Program-made: the position numbers and the translations under genes
Assembly: GCA_021789795.1 (NCBI GenBank)
Contig: JAJYJA010000020.1
Span: 1 to 21,834, forward strand
From: Deltaproteobacteria bacterium
GTDB lineage: Bacteria; Desulfobacterota; Desulfobulbia; Desulfobulbales; VMSU01
Length of the DNA: 21,834 nucleotides
Reading direction: 5' to 3'
In this document: positions 1-6,649 of the stretch, one piece after another
Position numbering within the stretch: the stretch's first letter is position 1
How the letters are laid out: every line of letters begins with the position of its first letter
The notes under the pieces: model-generated
The model's input: only the letters and a program-made list of their open reading frames with translations
What the model was told of the DNA's origin: nothing
Database searches by the model: none

Positions 1-1104
1 CACCTTGGAGACATCGCGGAGCTGGACGGTGAGGTTGCCGGCCATGGCGTTGACGCTCTCGGTCAGATCCTTCCAGGTGCCGGAGACGCCGGTCACTGTG
101 GCCTGGCCGCCCAGCCTGCCCTCGGTGCCCACCTCGCGGGCCACCCGGGTGACCTCGGCGGCGAAGAGGCCGAGCTGATCGACCATGGTGTTGATGGTGT
201 CCTTGATCTGGAGGATCTCGCCCTTGACATCGACGGTGATCTTCTGGGTGAGGTCGCCGCCGGCGATGGCGGTCGCCACCTTGGAGACGTCGCGGAGCTG
301 GACGGTGAGGTTGCCGGCCATGGCGTTGACGCTCTCGGTCAGATCCTTCCAGGTGCCCGAGACCCCGGCCACCGTGGCTTGCCCCCCGAGCTTGCCCTCG
401 GTGCCCACCTCGCGGGCCACCCGGGTGACCTCGGAGGCGAAGAGGCCGAGCTGATCGACCATGGTGTTGATGGTGTCCTTGATCTGGAGGATCTCGCCCT
501 TGACATCGACGGTGATCTTCTGGGTGAGGTCGCCGCCGGCAATGGCGGTCGCCACCTTGGAGACGTCACGGAGCTGGACGGTGAGGTTGCCGGCCATGGC
601 GTTGACGCTCTCGGTCAGATCCTTCCAGGTGCCGGCGGCACCGGGCACCGAGGCTTGGCCACCGAGCTTGCCCTCGGTGCCCACCTCACGCGCCACCCGG
701 GTGACCTCGGAGGCAAAGGCGCTAAGGCTATCCACCATGAAGTTCTTGTTGTTCTTGAGCTCCAGGAACTCACCCTTGGCCTCGGCGGTGATCCGTTTGC
801 TGAGATCGCCCTTGGCCACCGCGGTGGCGACCTCGGCCACGCTGCGCACCTGGGTGGTGAGGTTGGCGACCATCAGGTTTACGTTGTCGGTGAGGTCCTT
901 CCAGATACCGGAGACGCCGGCCACCGTGGCCTGACCGCCAAGCTTGCCCTCGGTGCCGACCTCGCGCGCCAAGCGGGTGACTTCGGCGGCAAAGGTGGAG
1001 AGCTGGTCGACCATGGTGTTGACGGTGTTCTTGAGCTCCAGGATCTCGCCCTTGGCCTCGACGGTGATCTTGCGGGAGAGGTCGCCGCGGGCCACGGCGG
1101 TGGT
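1..1104 (-). repeat. Tandem 276-bp (92-codon) HAMP repeat array, at least four units
   Basis: Units occupy 829-1104, 553-828, 277-552 and 1-276, all in the same reading frame with an exact 276-bp period. A diverged unit precedes them and the array continues to the window edge. By eye, units 1-276 and 277-552 differ at only about a dozen of 276 bases, and their longest identical run is about 90 bases. The older units (829-1104, 553-828) are clearly more diverged. This gradient suggests that the array grew by recent duplication or is being homogenised by gene conversion. Confidence 0.92.
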
Positions 1105-1734
1105 AACGTCGGCGATGTTCCGCACCTGGGTGGTGAGGTTGGCGGCCATGCCGTTGACGCTGTCGGTCAGGTCACGCCAGGAGCCGGAGACGCCGCCCAC
1201 CTCGGCCTGGCCGCCGAGTTTGCCGTCGGTGCCGACCTCACGCGCCACGCGCGTCACCTCGGAGGAAAAGGTGGAGAGCCGCGCCACCATGGTGTTGACG
1301 ATCTGGGCCGATTTGAGGAACTGGCCCTGGAGCTCCAGGCCGTCGATCTCTAACGGCACGGCCTGGGCCATGTCTCCCTCGGCCACCGCGCCCACTACCC
1401 GGATCATCTCGTTCATGGGGCTCACCAGGTCGTTGGTGAGGGCGTTGGTGGAATCAACCAGCTTCTGCCAGGAGCCCTTCATGGACGGCATTTCGATGCG
1501 TTCGACAACCTTGCCCTGCTTGCCGACCAGGGTGGCTACCCGCTCGAACTCGTCGGAGGCCGACTCCGCCATGTCGATGATGTCGTTCATGGTGTCGGCG
1601 ATCTTGCCCGGCAGCCCGATGAGGGTGGTTGGCATGCGTTTGCTGAAGTCGCCGCGTTTGAAGGCGTCGAGTACGGTGAGTAGTTCACCCGGATCGTAGG
1701 TGTCCGGATTGCTGGTTTGCGGGGTGGCGGCCAT
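1..1734 (-). CDS. Multi-HAMP cytoplasmic signalling protein, N-terminal 578 residues (3' end outside window)
   Basis: The frame is open from the ATG at 1734 to the window edge, so the C-terminus is missing. A GGGAG ribosome binding site lies upstream of the ATG. No signal peptide or membrane segment is visible, so the protein is probably cytoplasmic. Residues about 17-55 and 108-160 are divergent HAMP-like helical segments. From about residue 165 the protein is a regular array of 92-residue units; each carries a GTW/GSW-KDLT-SVN-MA segment, a GDL-KIT segment and an MVDQL-FA-EVTRVAREVG segment. The last residue of each unit is Val at 210, 302, 394, 486 and 578. Such poly-HAMP arrays are typical of the N-terminus of soluble hybrid histidine kinases (Nik1/Os-1-like), where they relay osmotic or other stress signals. 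A GAF, HisKA, HATPase or receiver domain is therefore expected beyond base 1, but this is inferred and not seen. Confidence 0.88.
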   Translation of the reverse strand, partial: MAATPQTSNPDTYDPGELLTVLDAFKRGDFSKRMPTTLIGLPGKIADTMNDIIDMAESASDEFERVATLVGKQGKVVERIEMPSMKGSWQKLVDSTNALTNDLVSPMNEMIRVVGAVAEGDMAQAVPLEIDGLELQGQFLKSAQIVNTMVARLSTFSSEVTRVAREVGTDGKLGGQAEVGGVSGSWRDLTDSVNGMAANLTTQVRNIADVTTAVARGDLSRKITVEAKGEILELKNTVNTMVDQLSTFAAEVTRLAREVGTEGKLGGQATVAGVSGIWKDLTDNVNLMVANLTTQVRSVAEVATAVAKGDLSKRITAEAKGEFLELKNNKNFMVDSLSAFASEVTRVAREVGTEGKLGGQASVPGAAGTWKDLTESVNAMAGNLTVQLRDVSKVATAIAGGDLTQKITVDVKGEILQIKDTINTMVDQLGLFASEVTRVAREVGTEGKLGGQATVAGVSGTWKDLTESVNAMAGNLTVQLRDVSKVATAIAGGDLTQKITVDVKGEILQIKDTINTMVDQLGLFAAEVTRVAREVGTEGRLGGQATVTGVSGTWKDLTESVNAMAGNLTVQLRDVSKV

Positions 1735-1834
1735 GGCAATTTTCTCCCGGTTAGTTGATGGTTATTTGTCGAGTTTTACGTGTTGCATTTGCTCCAAGTG
1801 GGTGGTAGTTGCTCAAACGTGATTTTTCCTCGGC

Positions 1835-2010
1835 ATCCCGGCGAAGGCCGGAATCCAGTTTCGTCGAGCAGATGGTTGTTGGCGTGCGGGGCCTTGCGTA
1901 GGTGATAGGCGTAGCGCTTCCCCACATCCAGTGCAGGTGAAAGCGAGTTACTTCGTTTGCGCCAGGGAGGGCCACCGTGATCGCATCGTCGAATTCGTCG
2001 GAATGACGAG
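1835..2010. repeat. Interspersed palindromic repeat remnant (REP/MITE-like) in the 1735-2189 gap
   Basis: The 455-base gap between the HAMP gene and the LuxR-type gene shows no convincing coding sequence. At 1838-1851 there is a CCGGC-GAAG-GCCGG hairpin followed by GAATCCAG. At about 1990-2010 there is a GTCGGAATGACGAGG end. These match the two ends of the very common proteobacterial intergenic element whose spurious translation reads LDSGLRR and DEFD. A 117-codon minus-strand frame over this stretch (1751-2104) carries exactly those spurious peptides. The assignment rests on remembered motif similarity; copy number elsewhere in the genome cannot be seen here. Confidence 0.5.
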
Positions 2011-2118
2011 GCCTCGATAGGTGATGAACAACCGGCAAGCCAGGATTTGGGGAGTCGGTATATCCAAAGTTAGACACGGTGATCCGTTCGTGGGCGAGAA
2101 TCATCGTGTCAATAAAAA

Positions 2119-2148
2119 ATTATACGGGCATACTGCTGGAAAAAACAA
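2119..2148 (-). promoter_or_regulatory. Candidate sigma-70-type promoter for the HAMP gene
   Basis: On the minus strand, TTGTTT (2148-2143) and a perfect TATAAT (2124-2119) are separated by 18 bases. They sit in an AT-rich stretch just past the stop of the upstream LuxR-type gene. Transcription would start near 2112 and give a leader of almost 380 nt crossing the palindromic repeat. The -35 box matches TTGACA only moderately. Confidence 0.4.
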
Positions 2149-2189
2149 GGGTGAAAAATGAGGGGGGAATGCGTAGAAAAAATACGTAG

Positions 2190-2840
2190 TTACTGAAAAG
2201 AGAGTAGGTGTTTCTGGAGGGTTGTCGTACGGCTGTCGATCCGCAGTTTTTTTCTGATGTTGGTCCGGTGGGTCTCGACCGTTCGCGGCGAGGCGTTGAG
2301 CAAGCGAGCAATTTCTGATGTCTTTTTACCCTGTTTGATGAGATTGGCCACCTGCATCTCCGTCTGGGTGAGAAGGGCGGGGAGGGCCAGGATCCGCCGG
2401 CCCAGGGGCGCGAGTATGCCGCCGAGATTCGCTTCTACGGTTTGCAGGTATCCGAGCTGTCTGTCGGTGAGGCCGGATCGCTTCAGCCGTTCCAGAGAGG
2501 GCAGGATGAGCTGTTGCAGAATGTTCAGCACCTCCTCGCGGAGCACTTCCTTTTCGCGATCCCGCCGCCGTAAGAGGGCGGTGAAGCCGGCATCGGCCGT
2601 CTCAAGTTCCTGAAGGAGCCTTTCCCGCTCATTCTCCCGGATGCGCAGGCGGGTCACGGTTTCGGCATGCTCGCTACGTTCCGTCCGTAGCGCCCGCATC
2701 GTGTCTTCCAGCTCGTCCGTGCGCGCTTTGAGCAGGTGCAGCAGCTCTTCGTTGGTTCTCCGCAATTTCTCGTTTCGCAACTCGAGCTCGAGCTGTCGTT
2801 TCTCCTTCAAGGTCTGCGTCTGACGGTGTTGATCGCCCAT
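2190..2840 (-). CDS. LuxR-family transcriptional regulator with N-terminal coiled coil
   Basis: 216 residues. The ATG at 2840 is chosen because GGGGAG lies 8 bases upstream; an in-frame start 11 codons earlier lacks this. Residues about 8-105 are strongly charged, rich in Glu, Arg and Leu, and predicted to form a coiled coil. Residues 106-150 (ILQQLILPSLERLKRSGLT and onward) resemble the linker found in PAS-LuxR regulators of Desulfobacterota. Residues about 157-216 are a GerE/LuxR helix-turn-helix, with TEMQVANLIKQGKKTSEIARL and SPRTVETHRTNIRKKL. No PAS or receiver domain is present, so any signal input would come through the coiled coil or a partner protein. The gene lies between msbA and the HAMP gene on the same strand; a link to the HAMP kinase is possible but unproven. 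Confidence 0.85.
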   Translation of the reverse strand: MGDQHRQTQTLKEKRQLELELRNEKLRRTNEELLHLLKARTDELEDTMRALRTERSEHAETVTRLRIRENERERLLQELETADAGFTALLRRRDREKEVLREEVLNILQQLILPSLERLKRSGLTDRQLGYLQTVEANLGGILAPLGRRILALPALLTQTEMQVANLIKQGKKTSEIARLLNASPRTVETHRTNIRKKLRIDSRTTTLQKHLLSFQ

Positions 2841-2907
2841 AATTCGTCTCCCCTTCCAGTCATAGCGAATCAATAGACAGAGTCTTGCTGGTAAAGCAAT
2901 GAAGTTT

Positions 2908-2928
2908 CCCGCGCCACCTCGGCGCGGG
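2908..2928 (-). terminator. Hairpin just after msbA, probable terminator
   Basis: CCCGCGCC and GGCGCGGG form a perfect 8-bp, all-GC stem with a 5-base loop, starting 8 bases after the msbA stop. On the minus strand it is followed by AAACTTCATTGCTTT, which is only partly T-rich. Termination efficiency is therefore uncertain, and some read-through into the LuxR-type gene is possible. Confidence 0.55.
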
Positions 2929-2935
2929 CCTGGGG

Positions 2936-4663
2936 CTAGGCAAACTGCATCCCGTGCAAGGTGGTGTACAAGCCGCCCTTGGCCAGCAGTTCCTCGTGCC
3001 GGCCCTCTTCGACGATCCTCCCCTCCTTGATCACCACGATCCGGTCCGCCTTGGCGATGGTCGATAGCCGGTGGGCGATCACCAGGGTCGTCCGGTTTTG
3101 CATCAGGTTGTCCAAGGCCTTCTGCACCTCGCGTTCCGACTCGGTGTCCAGGGAGGAGGTGGCCTCGTCCAGGATCAGGATGGGGGCGTTTTTAAGCAGG
3201 GCCCGGGCGATGGATAGTCGCTGCTGCTGGCCCCCGGATAGCCGCGCCCCGGACTCGCCGACCACGGTGTCGAAGCCCTCCGGCAGCTCGCGGATGAAGT
3301 CCAAGGCGTAGGCGGCCTGGGCCGCCGCCTCTATCTCGCCCAAGTCCCGGCTCGGGTCGCCGTAGGCGATGTTGTTGCGCACCGTGTCGTTGAACAGGAT
3401 GGTCTGTTGGGAGACCACCGCCATCTGGGCCCGCAGGGAGCGCATGGTCACCCGCCGCAGGTCGTGGCCGTCGATCAAGATGGCGCCGCCAGTCACGTCG
3501 AAGAAGCGGGGCAGGAGGTTGGCCAGGGTGGTCTTGCCGCCGCCGCTGGGGCCGACGATGGCCAGCACCTCGCCCGCCCTGATCGTCAGATTCAGGCCGG
3601 TGAACACCGGCTCTCCCTGGTCGTAGGCGAAATCCACCCCCTGAAAGTCGATCGTTCGCCGGAAGGGCGGCAGTTCGACGGCCCCAGCGGCATCGGTGAT
3701 GGCGGGCTTGACATCCAGCAGGCCGAAGACCCGCGTCGCCGCCGCCAGGCCCTGTTGCAGGGCGCTGTTGATGTCGCTCACCCCCTTGATCGGCTCGTAG
3801 ATCATCACCATCGAGGCCAGGAAGGACAGGAAGGCGCCGGGGGTGGACTGGCCCTTGATCACCTGATGCCCCCCGTACCAGATCACCGCCCCGATGCCCA
3901 GGCCGCCCAGGAACTCCATCAGCGGATGCTGGAGGCTGTTGGTGCGGATGTCTTTTACGATGATCGACAGCAGGTCGTCGACGGTGGCCGAGAAGCGGCG
4001 GGTCTCGTAACCCTCCATGCCGAAGGCCTTGACGATCCGCTGGCCGGTGATGGTCTCGTGCAGGATGTTCGACACCTTGGCCACCGTCTTCTGGTTGTTG
4101 GTGCTGAGTCGCCGGAAGCGCTTGCCGAACTTCACCACCGGCACCACCGCCAGGGGCAGAAAGAGCAGGGAGATCGAGGCCAGCCGCCAGTTGAGATAAA
4201 ACACCACCCCCAGCAGGCCGAGGATCTGGCACAGGTCCTTCAGCACCCCGATCAGGGCCCGGGAGACGGCGTTTTGGATCAGGGTGGCGTCGTTGATGAT
4301 CCTGGCCATCAGCTCGCCGGTGGGGGTGTGGTGGAAGAAGGAGATCGGCAGGTCGTGGATGTGGGCGAACAGCCTTTTGCGCAGGTCGCTGATGACGCTC
4401 TGCCCGGCGATGTCCAAAAGCGAGGTGTAGGTGTAGTAGAACACTCCCTTGACCAGGAACACCCCGATCAGGGCGAAGGGCAGGAGGTTGAGCATGGTCT
4501 TGTCCCGGGTGACGAAGATCTTGTCGATCAACGGCTTGATGAGATAGGCCTGGGCCGAGCCCATCACCGAGACGATCACCATGCTGACCATGGCGATGAC
4601 CAGCTGGCCGCGGTAGGGTTTGATCAGGTTGGCGGTGCGACGGATGAGTTGGCGGTTGGTCAT
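2936..4663 (-). CDS. msbA: MsbA-type lipid A/phospholipid ABC exporter, fused membrane and ATPase domains
   Basis: 575 residues, a normal length for an MsbA half-transporter. Residues about 1-310 hold the six-helix ABC exporter membrane domain. Residues about 335-575 hold the nucleotide-binding domain: Walker A GPSGGGKTT (371-379), Q-loop Gln419/420, signature LSGGQQ (475-480), Walker B ILILDE (495-500) and H-loop His531. The family works as an inner-membrane homodimer that flips core-lipid A using ATP. An in-frame TAG two codons upstream fixes the ATG at 4663 as the first possible start; no good Shine-Dalgarno sequence precedes it. No lipid A biosynthesis gene (lpxK, kdtA) is adjacent in the window, so a different lipid or drug substrate cannot be excluded. 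Confidence 0.88.
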   Translation of the reverse strand: MTNRQLIRRTANLIKPYRGQLVIAMVSMVIVSVMGSAQAYLIKPLIDKIFVTRDKTMLNLLPFALIGVFLVKGVFYYTYTSLLDIAGQSVISDLRKRLFAHIHDLPISFFHHTPTGELMARIINDATLIQNAVSRALIGVLKDLCQILGLLGVVFYLNWRLASISLLFLPLAVVPVVKFGKRFRRLSTNNQKTVAKVSNILHETITGQRIVKAFGMEGYETRRFSATVDDLLSIIVKDIRTNSLQHPLMEFLGGLGIGAVIWYGGHQVIKGQSTPGAFLSFLASMVMIYEPIKGVSDINSALQQGLAAATRVFGLLDVKPAITDAAGAVELPPFRRTIDFQGVDFAYDQGEPVFTGLNLTIRAGEVLAIVGPSGGGKTTLANLLPRFFDVTGGAILIDGHDLRRVTMRSLRAQMAVVSQQTILFNDTVRNNIAYGDPSRDLGEIEAAAQAAYALDFIRELPEGFDTVVGESGARLSGGQQQRLSIARALLKNAPILILDEATSSLDTESEREVQKALDNLMQNRTTLVIAHRLSTIAKADRIVVIKEGRIVEEGRHEELLAKGGLYTTLHGMQFA

Positions 4664-4692
4664 GGGGAGCTACTAAATGGTAGAGGTTGAGA

Positions 4693-4720
4693 ATTCTATT
4701 TGGCTTCTGGACTCGTGCAA
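4693..4720 (-). promoter_or_regulatory. Candidate promoter of msbA
   Basis: On the minus strand, TTGCAC (4720-4715) and TAGAAT (4698-4693) are separated by 16 bases. This would place the transcript start about 23 bases before the ATG. The -10 matches the consensus at five of six positions; the -35 is weak. The rest of the 4664-4899 gap contains a small TAGCCC/GGGCTA hairpin at 4818-4836 and one copy of the direct repeat described separately; no gene is seen. Confidence 0.4.
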
Positions 4721-4867
4721 AGCACAAAACGGAGAGGCGGGCAGTATGGCCGATGACAAGGCGGAGGGTGTTAATGTGGATGCCTACCTCTGTAGGCCAT
4801 AGTTGCTGACAAGTTAGTAGCCCGCGAGGAGGGCTAGAAATCGCCCGGAGAAGGCGGCAGAGCGGAC

Positions 4868-4885
4868 TTTTTGCGACGTCATCAT
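4868..4885. repeat. Left copy of an imperfect direct repeat flanking the DUF4143 ATPase gene
   Basis: TTTTTGCGACGTCATCAT here matches TTTTTGCGTCGTCATTAT at 6477-6494 at 16 of 18 positions and in the same orientation. Weaker similarity continues leftward, with shared GGGCGATTT-like and CTGC segments. The two copies lie just outside the two ends of the ATPase gene. They could be scars of insertion or two copies of a dispersed repeat. Confidence 0.5.
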
Positions 4886-4899
4886 GTTTTTGTCTGCCC

Positions 4900-6402
4900 T
4901 TATCGCATCAGCAGCAGGCTTGGCAACGATATAGCCACAATACGAGGGTCGTCGCTGACATAATTATCTGATCTGGTAACCAGCACCCCAAAAGGGGCAT
5001 TATAAACACTCTTCTCAATAAAGGCGCGCAGGCCAAGGGTATCAGCGTAGTCAACTCGTTGGCGATATTTGATTTCCACGGGGATACGCTGGTCGCCGAT
5101 GGTCAATACATAATCCACTTCTGGTTCAGATCCTCGCTCCGGGAAGTGATGGACGCCGAGATTGATAATGGATTTGAAAAAATGTCCGGCCACACTCTCA
5201 GCGATGCGGCCTGCCAGGTCAGCCAAATGAGGGGCGTCCGTCAGGTCTGCGTCATCCAGGGGCACAACCTCCTTTAGCCAGGCGGCCCGCAACGCATGAT
5301 CGCAGAGCACCACTTTCGTTGGCCCCCGTTTTCGTTTAAGACGCAGTTCAAGTGGTTCTATCAACCGGATAAGGAGGGTGGCGTCGAGGAATTTGAGATA
5401 TTCAAGAATCCGTTTCCAACCGATATTGGCGTTTAAGGCTCGTTTGATCTCGTCGAGATAAATGGCTTGAGTCGGTGATTGGCCCGCATACCGGCACGAC
5501 AGCCTGAATACCTCCTCTAGCAGTGATTCGTCGCGACGCCGCCCACGATCTCCTGTCCGCAGGTCATGCTGGATAGCCCTGCGCACCACCGTCTCAACGA
5601 GCTGACTGGCAATTTCCTCCCAAGCCGCATCTGTCTGTTTGTGGGCCAGGGGGTATCCGCCAAAACGGGCAAAATCCCGGAAGGCCTGGTCGCGCATCGT
5701 GCGGTTTGTTTCCCCAAAGTTTTTCAGTTCCTGCCAAAAGCGCTTTTCTTTTAGTGGGGTTAAACCGTTGTACGGTAGAAACGGGGCGACCTCCCCATAT
5801 CCACGCATCAGGGCAACTTCCCTTACCAGCAGAGGCCCCATCTCGATCATGGCGATACGGCCCGCCAAACTATCCCGACCGGACTCGATGCGCAGGGCCG
5901 AGCTGCCGGTCACCACGAGTCGAATGGGCTGCAAGTCCACCAGATGCTTGATTTGGGTGGCCCAATCTTTAAGGTTCTGGACTTCATCCAGGAGGAGATA
6001 GACAGGTCCGTTTTGTTCTTGGGCAAAGGCATTGACCGATTTTTTTAGGATCGTGTCTGAATACCATGAAACTAATTCGAGTATTGGGCTTGTTAGGCCC
6101 TGCATCTCCGGGATGTCGTCGAATTGAATCCTAAAGATCCGGTGTTTGTTCACGCCCTGGTCCAAGAGGGCATTGATCACCTGATTCAGGAGGGTGGTCT
6201 TGCCAACTTGGCGCGGACCGCGCAACACGGTGACCGGTGCCAAGCCCCGGACCAAGCTTTTGAGCGTCGGCTCATAGGCCCAACGTTTTATGGCCGAGAT
6301 GCCGAACATACGCTCGTCGCGCCACCACGGATTGGCGTCCAAGAGCCTGCGGTCAAGGCCTCTTTTCCAAAGCAGGTCATCCAATAATGTAGGCTGTTTC
6401 AT
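4900..6402 (-). CDS. AAA-family ATPase with DUF4143 and PD-(D/E)XK-like C-terminus (COG1373 type)
   Basis: 500 residues. The ATG at 6402 is preceded by GAGAAGGA at good spacing, so it is preferred over longer in-frame starts. Residues about 38-190 are a P-loop domain: Walker A GPRQVGKTT (62-70), Walker B VYLLLDEVQ (134-142) and sensor TGSSA (165-169). Residues about 255-500 fit DUF4143. The C-terminal part has a nuclease-like core with Asp430 (EVDYVL) and Glu443-x-Lys445 (PVEIKY). This family is widespread, patchily distributed and often on mobile DNA; its cellular role is not established, and the PD-(D/E)XK fold may or may not cleave DNA. The gene is visibly lower in GC than its neighbours and flanked by short direct repeats, consistent with horizontal acquisition. 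No partner gene is adjacent. Confidence 0.88.
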   Translation of the reverse strand: MKQPTLLDDLLWKRGLDRRLLDANPWWRDERMFGISAIKRWAYEPTLKSLVRGLAPVTVLRGPRQVGKTTLLNQVINALLDQGVNKHRIFRIQFDDIPEMQGLTSPILELVSWYSDTILKKSVNAFAQEQNGPVYLLLDEVQNLKDWATQIKHLVDLQPIRLVVTGSSALRIESGRDSLAGRIAMIEMGPLLVREVALMRGYGEVAPFLPYNGLTPLKEKRFWQELKNFGETNRTMRDQAFRDFARFGGYPLAHKQTDAAWEEIASQLVETVVRRAIQHDLRTGDRGRRRDESLLEEVFRLSCRYAGQSPTQAIYLDEIKRALNANIGWKRILEYLKFLDATLLIRLIEPLELRLKRKRGPTKVVLCDHALRAAWLKEVVPLDDADLTDAPHLADLAGRIAESVAGHFFKSIINLGVHHFPERGSEPEVDYVLTIGDQRIPVEIKYRQRVDYADTLGLRAFIEKSVYNAPFGVLVTRSDNYVSDDPRIVAISLPSLLLMR

Positions 6403-6649
6403 AACATCCTTCTCTTGCTGAGCGGGAAGCGAGCCTGCGGAGACCGCAAAATCACCCGAGACGCAGCATCTTGGCGTTTTTGCGTCGTCATTATCTTTAC
6501 CCGCCCAAGGTAAAGAAAGCAAGCCCGGCGCCAGCGCCTTGGCCAATTAACTGGGCGTGCTTACGATTTATTTTGCCTTTTCGCCGGCTTTGCGGTAGGT
6601 AAAATTTTCCCCTGGTGCCCGGTAGTCCAAAGCAAACTCCTTGCAACTC
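6403..6649. other. Intergenic region between divergent genes, with a stem-loop
   Basis: This 247-base gap separates the leftward ATPase gene from the rightward RelA/SpoT-type gene and must contain both promoters, but no convincing -35/-10 pair was found. It contains a perfect 7-bp stem, CTTTACC/GGTAAAG at 6495-6515, and a small TGCGG/CCGCA hairpin at about 6435-6447. It also holds the right copy of the direct repeat. Confidence 0.45.
6477..6494. repeat. Right copy of the imperfect direct repeat flanking the DUF4143 ATPase gene
   Basis: TTTTTGCGTCGTCATTAT is the partner of the copy at 4868-4885 (16 of 18 identical, same orientation). The two copies are about 1.6 kb apart and enclose the ATPase gene and its ribosome binding site. 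Clear similarity fades beyond about 50 bases. Confidence 0.5.

Noticed and set aside
379..1353. Long plus-strand open frames opposite the HAMP repeat array
   Set aside because: They are antisense shadows of a repeated GC-rich gene; their translations repeat with the same 92-residue period and resemble no protein family, while the minus strand gives clear HAMP motifs.
1751..2104. 117-codon minus-strand frame
   Set aside because: It contains LDSGLRRD and DEFD peptides, which are typical spurious translations of a common intergenic palindromic repeat, and no ribosome binding site or domain was seen.
3407..4690. 427-codon plus-strand frame opposite msbA
   Set aside because: It lies wholly opposite a convincing ABC exporter and is biased in composition (His, Gln, Asp, Gly) as expected for an antisense shadow.
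6573..6605. Promoter TTGCCT...TAAAAT before the RelA/SpoT-type gene
   Set aside because: The spacing is 21 bases, too long for a standard sigma-70 promoter.
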